Assembly (NCBI GenBank): GCA_964471405.1
Contig: CAYYGH010000052.1
Coordinates: 1 to 20,556 of the forward strand
DNA from: J084 sp964471405
GTDB lineage: Bacteria; Pseudomonadota; Alphaproteobacteria; Sphingomonadales; Rhodothalassiaceae
Length of the DNA stretch: 20,556 nucleotides
Direction of reading: 5' to 3'
Shown here: in pieces, positions 8,419 through 20,556 of the stretch
Layout of the letters: each line of letters opens with the position of its first letter
Numbering within the stretch: the stretch's first letter is position 1
The notes under the pieces: generated by a model
Told to the model about the DNA's origin: nothing
Databases searched by the model: none
The model's input: the letters and a program-made list of their open reading frames with translations, nothing else
Translations under genes and position numbers: made by a program

Positions 8419-8762
8419 AAGGCGGCCCGGGGAGGTGGGTCGTTCCCGCGCGAAGGGGGATCTTTCTGCCGGGAGAAGGCGGGATGGTCGGCCTCTGCTG
8501 CCGGCAGACGGCTTGCGCAGGCGCTGCCTGCGGTCGGGAAGGCGCTGCTGCGGGCCGGGTGCTTCTGCGCCGGATAATGGGGGGCGCAGGTGGAACCGCT
8601 CTCCTGCCGCCCGGTCCCGTATCCGCGGGCAGCGGGCGGGCGGTTTACGAGGGGCCGGGGGAGCGCATGGCCCCCCGGGCAGGCACAGCCCTTCCGCTCT
8701 CCTTCCGGTTCTGAGGGCGGTCGGTTCCCGATGGCAGCACCCACGGGTCTTGAAGGCAGCGC
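8419..8762. other. Non-coding gap between convergent recA and gltB
   Basis: I see no gene here; short open frames on both strands have low-complexity Arg/Ala/Gly/Pro translations and no good starts. Inverted repeats are present: TCTGCCGG (8465-8472) with CCGGCAGA (8501-8508), and CGCAGGC-GCT-GCCTGCG (8516-8532). They may serve as transcription-end structures for one or both flanking genes. Confidence 0.6.
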
Positions 8763-13304
<4,542 letters not shown>

Positions 13305-13365
13305 GGAAATGGTCTTTCCTGCTGCTTGTTCTGATCGGGATGCATGAGCCATGTGCCGGGGGCCG

Positions 13366-14817
13366 CTAAAGCCCCACCGCATGGGCGTAGGAGGGCGCAC
13401 CCTCTTCCGCCGCCGGGCGGCCGGCCCGCAACCAGCCGTCGATTGCGGCCGCGGCCCGCTGGCCGTCTTTCACCGCCCAGACGACAAGAGAGGCCCCGCG
13501 CATGATGTCCCCGGCCGCGAACACCCCGGGAATGCTGGTCATCAGGGTGTCGGGATCCACCTTGAGGCGGCCGTCGGGATGGGTTTCCGGTTGCGGTTCC
13601 GCACGGGGCAGGGCAAGCGGCTCGGGCGTAAAGCCGAGTGCGAGCACCACAAGATCGGCCGGCATCCGCTCCGTCGCATCCGGCACCGGTTCGAAATGCG
13701 GGCGCCCGCCACGGGGATCCGGGATCAGCTTCAGCTGCTGCAGCTCGGCGGCATGGACGCGGCGGGCACCCTCGAAGGCGATCGGCAGCCGGCACCAGAT
13801 GAAGGTCACCCCCTCTTCCTCGGCATGGACGACCTCGCGCGGGGAACCGGGCATGGCGGCCCGATCCCGCCGGTAGACGCAGTGGACGGACTTGGCTCCC
13901 TGACGCACGGCGGTGCGCACGCAGTCCATCGCCGTATCTCCGCCGCCGATGACCAGCACCCGCTTGCCTCTCGCATGCAGCAGACGATCCTGCTGCGGAG
14001 GCAGCCGGTCCCCGAAATCCCGGCGATTCTCGGCCACGAGATAGTCCATCGCCGGCACCACGCCCTTCAAGGAGGCGCCCGGAACATCCAGACGACGGGC
14101 CCGATAGGCGCCGGTGGCGATCAGGACGGCATCATAGCGCTCGCGCAGCTCGCCCAGGGTGATGTCCTGGCCGAGGGCCGTGTTGCAGCGGAAGGTGACC
14201 CCCGAGTCCTCAAGCCAGGCGATCCGCCGCATCACCGCCGTCTTATCAAGCTTGAAACCCGGAATGCCGTATGTCAGCAGGCCGCCCGGGCGGTCCGCCC
14301 GCTCGAAGATGGTGACGCGATACCCGCGCTCGCGCAGCCGCGTGGCTGCGGCAAGCCCGGCCGGCCCGCTGCCGACGATGGCGACATGCTCCGGCCGCTC
14401 CTCGCGCGGCTGCAGAGGATGCGCATGGCCGTGGGCAAAGGCCATCTCCGCGATCGCGTTTTCGACTGCGCCAATGGTGACCGCGCCAAAACCCGCCTCG
14501 ATCACGCAATGGCCCTCGCACAGCCGGTCCTGCGGACAGATGCGGCCGCACATCTCGGGCAGGGCATTGGTGGCGAAGGCCCGCTCATAGGCCTCCTGCC
14601 AGCGCCCTTCGGCAACCAGCAGCAGCCAGTCGGGAATGTCGTTGTGGAGAGGGCAGTGGGCGGAGCAGAAGGGAATGCCGCACTGGGAGCAGCGCGAAGC
14701 CTGGGAGGCGGCCCGCACCTCGCTGAAGGCTTGGTAGATCTCGCGGAAATCCTTTATCCGGGCAACGGCCGGACGCTTGTCCGGCATTTGTCGCTCAATG
14801 CGTATGAATTCCAGCAT
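13366..14817 (-). CDS. gltD: GltD, glutamate synthase (NADPH) small subunit
   Basis: FAD and iron-sulfur subunit that passes electrons from NADPH to GltB. The 483-residue protein has two N-terminal cysteine groups for [4Fe-4S] clusters (C43, C46, C51, C55 and C90, C94, C100, C104), an FAD-binding GSGPAG (149-154), an NADPH-binding fold at VIGGGDTAMDC (289-299), and the C-terminal FAD motif GVFAAGDIMRG (431-441). GGAG lies six bases before the ATG. It is first in the gltD-gltB unit and is preceded by 530 bases without genes. An AT-rich island at 15058-15130, with TATAAT on this strand, could hold the promoter. Identification is secure from the paired gltB. Confidence 0.97.
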   Translation of the reverse strand: MLEFIRIERQMPDKRPAVARIKDFREIYQAFSEVRAASQASRCSQCGIPFCSAHCPLHNDIPDWLLLVAEGRWQEAYERAFATNALPEMCGRICPQDRLCEGHCVIEAGFGAVTIGAVENAIAEMAFAHGHAHPLQPREERPEHVAIVGSGPAGLAAATRLRERGYRVTIFERADRPGGLLTYGIPGFKLDKTAVMRRIAWLEDSGVTFRCNTALGQDITLGELRERYDAVLIATGAYRARRLDVPGASLKGVVPAMDYLVAENRRDFGDRLPPQQDRLLHARGKRVLVIGGGDTAMDCVRTAVRQGAKSVHCVYRRDRAAMPGSPREVVHAEEEGVTFIWCRLPIAFEGARRVHAAELQQLKLIPDPRGGRPHFEPVPDATERMPADLVVLALGFTPEPLALPRAEPQPETHPDGRLKVDPDTLMTSIPGVFAAGDIMRGASLVVWAVKDGQRAAAAIDGWLRAGRPAAEEGAPSYAHAVGL

Positions 14818-14892
14818 TATCTACTCCGCATCCTTGGTCATCTTCCCCGCATGAGCGGCCATTGTGCCCGATGGCTGCCGTCGCGTGATTGC

Positions 14893-14917
14893 GATCGGAG
14901 CTGACATGCAGCCGATC
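14893..14917 (-). repeat. Bulged stem-loop in the probable gltD leader
   Basis: GATCGG-AG-CTG (14893-14903) pairs with CAGCCGATC (14909-14917), nine pairs with a two-base bulge and a five-base loop. It lies between the AT-rich promoter candidate and gltD, and could be a leader structure or a binding site. Confidence 0.35.
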
Positions 14918-15057
14918 AAAGCATCATCTGCAGACCGGTGGGGCCTGATGCCGACGCTTCCTCCCTCCGCCAGCGCCGGGAAGCGAGGCGGTTGGTCGCG
15001 AAACGGCTGTAGGGCTGATCGGAGCCGTGGCTGGCTCGCCCTGCGCAATCCATCGGC

Positions 15058-15130
15058 CGGCAATATAATTATACATATGACGAGAAGGAAGCAGAAATTT
15101 CGCTTTAATAATGGAATTCATACATATTCA
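15058..15130 (-). promoter_or_regulatory. AT-rich island with palindromic TATAATTATA; candidate gltD promoter region
   Basis: About 70 AT-rich bases stand out from the GC-rich surroundings. TATAATTATA (15064-15073) gives a perfect -10 hexamer on both strands; on the minus strand it lies 250 bases before gltD. ATACATAT occurs twice (15071-15078, 15120-15127). No matching -35 box is clear. No coding frame is supported here. Confidence 0.4.
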
Positions 15131-15216
15131 TGGAAGGGCGGTGGGAAAAGAGAGCGGGCCGGTGTCTGCGATCGGGTCGCTGGCAGGGGCGGCGCGGCCG
15201 GGTTAGTCCATGCGAT

Positions 15217-15270
15217 ACCGGCGGGGAATGTGCCACCGGCCGGGAATGCGGTGCTGGCAGGGGATGCGGC
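15217..15270. repeat. Three imperfect tandem copies of an 18-base unit
   Basis: Copies at 15217-15234, 15235-15252 and 15253-15270 fit RCYGGCNGGGRATGYGSY. A decayed copy may precede it (ATGCG in the same phase at 15210-15214), and a related GCTGGCAGGGG occurs near 15179. It lies in the gap between gltD and the YceI operon, and I see no convincing gene over it. Confidence 0.65.
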
Positions 15271-15276
15271 GCAGCA

Positions 15277-15298
15277 GGCGGGCAGAACATTTCCCGCC
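15277..15298 (-). terminator. Weak stem-loop downstream of the YceI operon
   Basis: GGCGGG (15277-15282) pairs with CCCGCC (15293-15298) across a ten-base loop, 50 bases beyond the stop of the last operon gene. There is no U-run, so this is only a candidate. Confidence 0.25.
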
Positions 15299-15347
15299 CC
15301 CCCAAGGGCACAGGCCGAGATGCGCCCTGCGGGGGAAGGCTGCTCCG

Positions 15348-15992
15348 TCAGCGCTGGTCTGCCGGGTCGGAATTGGCCGATTCGGAGCAGGCGGCCGGAA
15401 CCGCGTTCAGACGGATGCGGAGTGGGACATCGGGTGCCGTAGCATCCGCAATCGCGCCGGCACCGATCTGGTAATCCCGGCGGTCGATCACGGCGTGGGC
15501 TTCGGCATGCCAGCCGTTATGTCCGGTTGGTGTCAGCCAGATATCGAGAGCGAGCGGGCCGCGGTGGCCCTTGAGCTGGAGCTGGCCTTCCGCGCGGTAG
15601 TGACGACGGGGGCCGTCCTGTCCCACCGGTATCAGGCCTCGGGCCGTGAAGACCGCTTCCGGGAAGCGGGCCGGATCGAACCAGCCGGGATCCTGCAAGA
15701 GGGCCACTGCCTCGGGGTCGGATGCATAAAGGCCCGCCATCGGGATGCGGGCCCGGATGCGGGCCGTCTCAGGATGATCCGCATCGAAGAAAATGGTCAC
15801 ATCCGCCTTGCGGAAGCCGCCGGTGATCACCGTCTCGCCCCAGCGGGCCTGCCAGGTGATCTCAAGGCTGTCCGGCGCCACCTGCCAGCAGGTCTCGGTC
15901 CGCGCTTCGCTGGCCCACGGCGCCCCCGCGAGGGCCACCGCAAGCCCAAGGAAGGCCGCCCGGCTCCAGCCGCCGCGCGGCCGCCGCCTCAT
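15348..15992 (-). CDS. YceI-family periplasmic protein (second copy)
   Basis: Secreted lipocalin-like protein of 214 residues. The N-terminus (RRRPRGGW, hydrophobic FLGLAVALAGA, then WASEA) is a signal peptide likely cut near residue 28-30. The rest shows YceI features: an early strand with ITGGFRKADVTIFFDAD, RIRARIPMAGLYASDPEAVALLQDPGWFDPARFPEAVFTARGL, and LQLKGHRGPLALDIWLTPTG. Known YceI proteins bind isoprenoid lipids or quinones. The ATG overlaps the stop of the cytochrome gene by four bases (ATGA), with GGGGA upstream, so translation is coupled. It differs strongly from the YceI two genes upstream, so it is an old duplicate or a distinct branch. The ligand is unknown. Confidence 0.85.
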   Translation of the reverse strand: MRRRPRGGWSRAAFLGLAVALAGAPWASEARTETCWQVAPDSLEITWQARWGETVITGGFRKADVTIFFDADHPETARIRARIPMAGLYASDPEAVALLQDPGWFDPARFPEAVFTARGLIPVGQDGPRRHYRAEGQLQLKGHRGPLALDIWLTPTGHNGWHAEAHAVIDRRDYQIGAGAIADATAPDVPLRIRLNAVPAACSESANSDPADQR

Positions 15993-16555
15993 CGCGCGAT
16001 CCCCAGCATCCGGCGCAGGACGTCGTCGCGCCGGATGAAGTGATGGTAGAGGGCGCCCGCGACATGGAGGATCACCAGCACGAGGATCAGGGTGGCCATC
16101 ACCTCGTGGGCCTCATGGAAGAAGTCGGAGAGCGCCTTGTTCGGCCCCATCAGCTTCGGCACCTCGAAGAGATCGAAGAACATGATGGGCAGCTGGCGTT
16201 CGGCGGTGGAGACCCTGAGCCAGCCCGACAGCGGCATCAGGATGATGAGGGCATAGAGCGACCAGTGCACGATGCGCGACAGACGCACCTGCCAGAGCGG
16301 CTGGTCCGCCGGCGGGCGCGGCACCGGCTCCTTGATCCGCCACAGAATGCGGGCGATCGCCAGAAGCAGGATCAGCAGGCCGACGGACTTGTGCCACTGG
16401 AAGAGTTCGAAGCGCAGGTTCCGGTCGCTCACCCATTCATGCATCGCCTCGCCCAGCAGCCATTGTCCGATCACCAGCACGGCAATTGCCCAATGGAAGG
16501 CGATCGCCACCCAGCCGTAGCGCTCTTGCGTATTGTGGGCACCAATTCCCGCCAT
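15989..16555 (-). CDS. Cytochrome b561 family membrane protein (YceJ/CybB type)
   Basis: Di-haem b inner-membrane electron carrier, 188 residues. Four membrane segments are visible at about 13-33, 56-73, 95-115 and 146-168, with histidines placed as haem ligands in FHWAIAV (H21), FQWHKSVG (H55), IVHWSLY (H97), and HEAHE/HVAGALYHH (H147-H172 region). The ATG at 16555 has a strong GGGAGG nine to ten bases upstream. A GTG at 16606 overlapping the previous stop would add 17 charged residues and has no better site, so I reject it. It sits between two YceI genes and overlaps the second by four bases. E. coli yceJ-yceI shows the same pairing, which suggests quinone- or isoprenoid-linked redox work at the periplasmic face. 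Confidence 0.92.
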   Translation of the reverse strand: MAGIGAHNTQERYGWVAIAFHWAIAVLVIGQWLLGEAMHEWVSDRNLRFELFQWHKSVGLLILLLAIARILWRIKEPVPRPPADQPLWQVRLSRIVHWSLYALIILMPLSGWLRVSTAERQLPIMFFDLFEVPKLMGPNKALSDFFHEAHEVMATLILVLVILHVAGALYHHFIRRDDVLRRMLGIAR

Positions 16556-16602
16556 GCCGCCTCTCCTCCCGTCTTTTGCTGCCGCTCTTTTCGTGTCGGG
16601 AA

Positions 16603-17220
16603 TCACTTCTTGTCCTGCCGCAGGAGCTCGGTGGACACGAAGATTCCGACCTCGTCCGAGACCATCGGCACATAGGCGCCCATGCCGAATTCCGAGCGTC
16701 TGATGACGGCGCGCGCATCGAAACCGGCGGCCTTGACCTTGCGAATCGGATGATCGCCGATCTTGTTGAGGACGACCTCCAGAGTTGCCGGCCTGGTGAT
16801 ACCCCGGATCGTCAGCTTGCCCTGGACCTGGGCGGTCTGGGGACCGGTGCGGATGACCTTTTCGCTGACGAATGTGGCGGTCGGATAGCGTGCCGCATCG
16901 AAGAAGGCCTTGCTCATCAGCTCCTTCTGCAGCTGATCGCTTGCGACCTCAAGGCTCGGGATCTCGATGGTCACCTGAAGGCGGGATTTTTCGGGATTCT
17001 GCTCGTCCAGCCACAGCTCGCCGGAAAAGTGCCGGAACTGGCCGTAGCTTGTCGAAAAGCCGAGATGCTGCCAGGCGATGCCGAGATAGCTGTGGGCCGG
17101 ATCGAAGACATAGCGTTCCGGCGCCGCCCGGGCCGGTCCCAACAGGAGCAGGATGCCCGCCATTGCAGCCAGGGCCGTGACCAGTCCGCCGCTTCGGGCG
17201 CGCAGATTGCCTCTTGCCAT
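16603..17220 (-). CDS. YceI-family periplasmic protein (first copy)
   Basis: Secreted lipocalin-fold protein of 205 residues. It has a signal peptide (basic start, hydrophobic core AAMAGILLLLG, cleavage near ARA-APE at 32). Mature-region YceI hallmarks follow: YVFDPAHSYLGIAWQHLGFSTSYGQF, SKAFFDAARYPTATFVSEKV, GKLTIRGITRPATLEVVLN and a closing RSEFGMGAYVPMVSDEVGI. It is closer to the common YceI pattern than the second copy. The ATG at 17220 is chosen for the strong GGGAGGGAG upstream; the ATG at 17250 lacks one. It is first of a three-gene operon, with the cytochrome b561 gene starting 47 bases after its stop. The family binds isoprenoid quinone-like lipids; the ligand here is not known. Confidence 0.92.
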   Translation of the reverse strand: MARGNLRARSGGLVTALAAMAGILLLLGPARAAPERYVFDPAHSYLGIAWQHLGFSTSYGQFRHFSGELWLDEQNPEKSRLQVTIEIPSLEVASDQLQKELMSKAFFDAARYPTATFVSEKVIRTGPQTAQVQGKLTIRGITRPATLEVVLNKIGDHPIRKVKAAGFDARAVIRRSEFGMGAYVPMVSDEVGIFVSTELLRQDKK

Positions 17221-17363
17221 GATCTCTCCCTCCCGTATCCGAAAAAACACATGGACCGCAAACCCGCCTCGGCCCCATCCCGGGCTGCGATTCCCGCATC
17301 ACCCTAGCCAACTCCACGCAAAAGTCCAGTCCATCCATCCTCAACGAAAGATGCCAGGATGAC

Positions 17364-17398
17364 TTGCTGGCCGTGATCTCCCATTGTTAATGATCAAT
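17364..17398 (+). promoter_or_regulatory. Candidate promoter and dyad before the restriction-modification gene
   Basis: TTGCTG (17364-17369) and GTTAAT (17386-17391) are 16 bases apart and match three and four positions of the sigma-70 boxes. An imperfect dyad with ATTG/CAAT ends (17383-17398) covers the -10. The stretch is AT-richer than its surroundings. The call is tentative. Confidence 0.3.
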
Positions 17399-17418
17399 CA
17401 CCAGCGAGAGGTAGCATC

Positions 17419-20400
17419 ATGTCCCTGAAGGAGCGAGCTGCGCAGATCCTCCGTCATCTTGCCACCAGGCCAGGGCATGACGAGGTGAAGGCCGATTTTC
17501 GTGATCTCCTCGTCGAGGAATTCGGCCTTGCCCATGAGGCCCTACGCTTCGAGCAGCGGATGCCTGAGATCCGCGGCCGCATCGATGCGCTTGTGGGCGC
17601 GACGGTCTTCGAGGCCAAATCCGATCTCGCGCGCGAGTGGGCGGATGTCGAGCGCCGCATGCCCGACTATCTCGCCGCGCGCGAGGCCGAGCTCGGCGGC
17701 CCGGTCATCGGGATTGCGTCCGACGGCCTGTTCTGGCGGGTGGTCGAGACGCGCGATGACCGCCTTGCGCTCGTCAAGGAAACCCGGCTCGATCCCGAAA
17801 GGCCGGAGGAATTTCTCGCCTGGCTCGACGGCGCGCTCGCGCTCAAGCCCTCGCTGCCGCCCGACCCGCTCACCGTTTGCATCGAGCTGGGCAAGGATTC
17901 GGTGACCCACCGGCTGGTCCGCAACCGCCTCGAGGCGTTGTGGAAGAAGCTGAAGGACCGGCGCGAAATTGCGCTCAAGCGCCGGCTGTGGGCGGATCTC
18001 CTGCGGCTCGTCTACGGCCGGGATGTCGAAAGCGACGAGCTGTGGTTCCAGCACAGCTATCTCGTCGTTGTCGCCAAATGCGCGGCCCTTGCGGTCATGA
18101 ACCTCATGGAGGATGATCCCGCCGAGCTGCTGTCCGGCGCCGCCTTCCGCGAGGCGGGGATCGGAGGCGCCGTCGAAAGCGACTTCTTCGACTGGCTGGT
18201 GGCGGCGGAGGATGGCAGGGAGCTGGTCCGCCGCGTGATGAAGCATGTGCGCCGCTTCCGGCTCAAGGAGGTGCGCACGGACGTGCTGAAGGTTCTCTAC
18301 GAGTCGCTCATCGACCGCGAGGAGCGCCACGGCCTCGGCGAATACTACACGCCGAACTGGCTGGCGGCGAAGATGGTGCGTCGGCTGGTGGACCGGCCGC
18401 TCGAACAGCGGGTGCTGGATCCGGCCTGCGGCTCCGGCACCTTCCTCTTCCATGCGGTGCGCCGCTTCCTCGAAGAAGCCGAGGAAGCGGCTCTGCCGCG
18501 CGAGCTGCGCGCGCTGGAGGCGACCCGCCACGTCGCGGGCATGGACATCCACCCGGTCGCGGTGATCATCGCGCGTGTCACCTATCTGCTGGCGCTCGGA
18601 CCCGTGCTGGCGGCACGCCAGCAGCCGATCTCGATTCCGGTCTATCTTGCCGATGCCCTGCAGCTGTCGGTGGAGCAGATGTTCACGGGCAGGGAGCTTC
18701 GCATCACGGTCCCGGCTGCGGAACCCGACAACGGCACAGCGAGCGCCCGTCTCGGCAATGGCCAGCAGCTGCGCTTTCCCGAGGTCTATTGCCGGGATCC
18801 GGAACTCTTCGACAAGGCGATCGCGCAGATGCGCACGGCCTCCGAATCGGGCATGAGCCGCGAGCAGTTCGAGGCGGCGCTGCGCCGGATCACGGAACAG
18901 CATTACCGGGCGGACGTGACCGAAGAACAGGAAGCCGGCATCCGGGACCTCGGCGAAACCTATCTTTTCTTCGACAAGCTGCGGCGCGAGGGCCGCGACA
19001 CGATCTGGGCCTATGTCGCGCGGAACTTCTCGCGCCCGCTGTTCTTTTCGGCCCCGCCCGGCTGGGCGAACGTGGTGATCGGCAATCCCCCCTGGGTCGC
19101 CTTCCGGCACATGAAGCCGGATCTGCAGAAACGCTTCAAGGAGCTGGCCGAGACGGAGGGCATATACGTCGGCGGGCGGTTCGCCACCCAGAACGATCTC
19201 GCCGCCCTGTTCACCGTGCGCGCGGCCCATTTCTACCTCAAGCCGGGCGGTCGTATCGGCTTCGTGCTGCCGATGGCCGCGCTCACCCGCGGACAGTTCG
19301 AAAAATTCCGAAGCGGGAACTACCAGTCGCTCAAGATCGCCTGGGAAGAGGCCTGGGCGATGGACGAGAAGGTCGCACCGCTGTTTCCCGTGCCGGCGGC
19401 AGTGGTGATCGGCCGCCGCCAGGCGCAGGCGCGGCCGATTCCGACGCGCGTCCGGGCCGCAAGCGGCAGCCTGCCGCTGCGCGACGCGCCGGAGGAGGTG
19501 GCCGACCGCTGCCTGGCGTGGCGGGAGAATGCGGCGATCACCCCGGGCCAATGGGAGGGCGGCTCACCTTACCGCGAGACCTTCCGCAATGGAGCATCGC
19601 TTTTTCCACGCGTGCTGGTGCTGGTCGAGCGCAAGATGCTGGGTCGCCTCGGCGCCAATCCGCAAGCGCCGCTCGTGGTCAGCCGCCGCAGCCCGCAGGA
19701 AAAGGAGCCCTGGAAGTCGCTGCCGCCCATCGAAAAGCCGGTGGAGGCCGAATTCCTGCGCCCCGTCCTGCTCGGCGAGAGCATCCTGCCCTATCGACTC
19801 TTTCGTGTCTTCGAGGGCGTGATTCCCGTTACCGAAAACGGCCGGGTTCTGGATTCCCGGGCCGCAGCCGACCAGGGCTGGGTCCACCTCTACAACTGGC
19901 TGCGCGAGGCGGAGAAGCTCTGGAACGAGCATCGCAGCAGTGAGCGGTTCACCCTGGTTGAGCGCTTCAACTACCACAACGAGCTCGGCGCGCAGTTTCC
20001 CATCGCGCTTTTGCGGGTCGTCTATGCGAAGGCCGGGACGCTTCCGGCCGCCTGTCTGATCTGGAGCGACCGCGCGGTCGTCGACCATAAACTCTACTGG
20101 ATGGCGCCCGAGAGCGAAGAGGAAGGGCGCTATCTTGTCGCCATCCTCAACAGCGAGACGACGCGCGCCCGCGTCGCCCAGTATCAGTCTCGCGGCCAGT
20201 TCGGGGCGCGTGATTTCGACAAGGTGATGTTCAATCTGCCGATCCCCCGCTTCCGGGCCGATGAGGCCCTCCACCGCGCGCTCGCTCGGGCCGCAGCGGA
20301 AGCCGAGCGAGTGGCGGAAGCGGTGGAGCTGCCCGCGCGGGCCGGTTTTCAGCGCGCCCGCCGGCTCGTGCGCGAGGCCCTTGAGGAGGCCGGCGTCGCC

Positions 20401-20445
20401 GCCCGCATCGACGCCCTCGTCGCCGAGCTTCTCGATTCGACCTGA
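17419..20445 (+). CDS. Single-chain restriction-modification protein (type IIG-like, N6-adenine methylase with PD-(D/E)XK nuclease motif)
   Basis: The 1008-residue protein appears to combine cutting, methylation and recognition. The N-terminal part has D56-x8-E65-A-K67 (RGRIDALVGATVFEAKSDL), the PD-(D/E)XK nuclease pattern. A helical linker follows, ending in GEYYTP (308-313, motif X). Then come SAM-binding DPACGSG (334-340), MDIHP (375-379), and catalytic NPPW (556-559), as in N6-adenine methylases. Residues from about 700 on look like a specificity region, with YLVAILNSETTRARV at 905 resembling type I/IIG recognition-domain ends. ATG follows GAGAGG by seven bases. No separate S, R or controller gene adjoins it. 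Its neighbours are housekeeping genes, and base composition is not obviously foreign. The target site is unknown. It may instead be a methylase with an inactive nuclease. Confidence 0.85.
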   Translation: MSLKERAAQILRHLATRPGHDEVKADFRDLLVEEFGLAHEALRFEQRMPEIRGRIDALVGATVFEAKSDLAREWADVERRMPDYLAAREAELGGPVIGIASDGLFWRVVETRDDRLALVKETRLDPERPEEFLAWLDGALALKPSLPPDPLTVCIELGKDSVTHRLVRNRLEALWKKLKDRREIALKRRLWADLLRLVYGRDVESDELWFQHSYLVVVAKCAALAVMNLMEDDPAELLSGAAFREAGIGGAVESDFFDWLVAAEDGRELVRRVMKHVRRFRLKEVRTDVLKVLYESLIDREERHGLGEYYTPNWLAAKMVRRLVDRPLEQRVLDPACGSGTFLFHAVRRFLEEAEEAALPRELRALEATRHVAGMDIHPVAVIIARVTYLLALGPVLAARQQPISIPVYLADALQLSVEQMFTGRELRITVPAAEPDNGTASARLGNGQQLRFPEVYCRDPELFDKAIAQMRTASESGMSREQFEAALRRITEQHYRADVTEEQEAGIRDLGETYLFFDKLRREGRDTIWAYVARNFSRPLFFSAPPGWANVVIGNPPWVAFRHMKPDLQKRFKELAETEGIYVGGRFATQNDLAALFTVRAAHFYLKPGGRIGFVLPMAALTRGQFEKFRSGNYQSLKIAWEEAWAMDEKVAPLFPVPAAVVIGRRQAQARPIPTRVRAASGSLPLRDAPEEVADRCLAWRENAAITPGQWEGGSPYRETFRNGASLFPRVLVLVERKMLGRLGANPQAPLVVSRRSPQEKEPWKSLPPIEKPVEAEFLRPVLLGESILPYRLFRVFEGVIPVTENGRVLDSRAAADQGWVHLYNWLREAEKLWNEHRSSERFTLVERFNYHNELGAQFPIALLRVVYAKAGTLPAACLIWSDRAVVDHKLYWMAPESEEEGRYLVAILNSETTRARVAQYQSRGQFGARDFDKVMFNLPIPRFRADEALHRALARAAAEAERVAEAVELPARAGFQRARRLVREALEEAGVAARIDALVAELLDST

Positions 20446-20464
20446 GCGGGCGCGGGGCCCGCTC
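20444..20464. terminator. Perfect stem-loop overlapping the stop codon, between convergent genes
   Basis: GAGCGGGC (20444-20451) and GCCCGCTC (20457-20464) form an eight-pair stem with a five-base loop, beginning inside the TGA of the restriction-modification gene and ending three bases before the folD stop. It could end both convergent transcripts; there is no U-run on either strand. Confidence 0.5.
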
Positions 20465-20467
20465 CGC

Positions 20468-20556
20468 CTACACGCCGGTCGGCAGGCGGTCGGACAGCCC
20501 TTCGCGGCGGGTGGCGGCCTTCAAGGTGTTGGCGAGCAGCATCGCGATGGTCATGG
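20468..20556 (-). CDS. folD: FolD C-terminus, methylenetetrahydrofolate dehydrogenase/cyclohydrolase (partial)
   Basis: Only the last 28 codons and the TAG stop are in the window; the gene enters from the right edge. The visible end includes MTIAMLLANTLKAATRR, which matches the conserved FolD C-terminal segment that follows the PGGVGP motif (that motif would lie just outside). FolD interconverts methylene-, methenyl- and formyl-tetrahydrofolate in one-carbon metabolism, in the cytoplasm. It converges on the restriction-modification gene with 22 bases between the stops. The call rests on a short but distinctive stretch. Confidence 0.85.
   Translation of the reverse strand, partial: MTIAMLLANTLKAATRREGLSDRLPTGV

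Noticed and set aside
8419..8762. Structured RNA or small gene between recA and gltB.
   Set aside because: Only generic GC-rich inverted repeats are seen; no match to a known RNA, and no promoter or U-run to define one.
15240..15270. Sigma-54-like GCTGGCAGGGGATGC near the glutamate synthase leader.
   Set aside because: It lies on the wrong strand for gltD, the spacing is off the TGGCAC-N5-TTGC pattern, and it is part of the tandem repeat.
15105..15474. Short open frames on both strands over the 18-base repeat region.
   Set aside because: Translations are low-complexity products of the repeat and GC bias, with no ribosome binding site or family resemblance.
17419..20445. BREX (PglX) or DISARM component as identity of the methylase.
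   Set aside because: No other BREX or DISARM genes are present in the window, and the N-terminal nuclease motif with C-terminal specificity-like region fits a type IIG enzyme better.

Overview
This is a GC-rich chromosomal window of core-metabolism genes. Gene content and style (a RecA led by GAAC-type rather than E. coli-type SOS sequence, paired GltB/GltD, YceI with cytochrome b561, strong GC-biased codons) suggest an alphaproteobacterium. I cannot place it to genus. There are no tRNA or rRNA genes, no CRISPR array and no recognisable insertion sequence.

Left part (1-7000). On the minus strand thiC is preceded by a textbook TPP riboswitch and, just before the start codon, a hairpin that hides the thiC ribosome binding site. 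A small unrecognised gene lies upstream on the same strand. Divergent from it, a CxxC carboxymuconolactone-decarboxylase/AhpD-like protein runs on the plus strand. It converges on msrA across a 246-base gap rich in inverted repeats. alaS lies upstream of msrA on the same strand.

Middle (7000-14820). alaS and recA are divergent, and their 294-base spacer carries three separate dyads plus a partial LexA-type box. recA converges on the glutamate synthase genes, which are ordered gltD then gltB (reverse of E. coli gltBD). The roughly 410 bases between recA and gltB hold inverted repeats and a 15-base tandem duplication but no credible gene.

Right part (14820-20556). A 530-base non-coding stretch holds an AT-rich island with a palindromic TATAATTATA and a short 18-base tandem repeat. 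It is followed by a tight minus-strand operon YceI - cytochrome b561 - YceI. Divergent from that is a 1008-residue single-chain restriction-modification-like protein (PD-(D/E)XK nuclease motif, N6-adenine methylase, C-terminal specificity-like region). The window ends inside the 3' end of folD on the minus strand, too short to be obvious as an open frame.

The only accessory-type gene is the restriction-modification protein. I did not find a clear new multi-gene system. The best leads are this solitary enzyme, the thiC leader architecture, the duplicated YceI operon, and the dyads between divergent genes.
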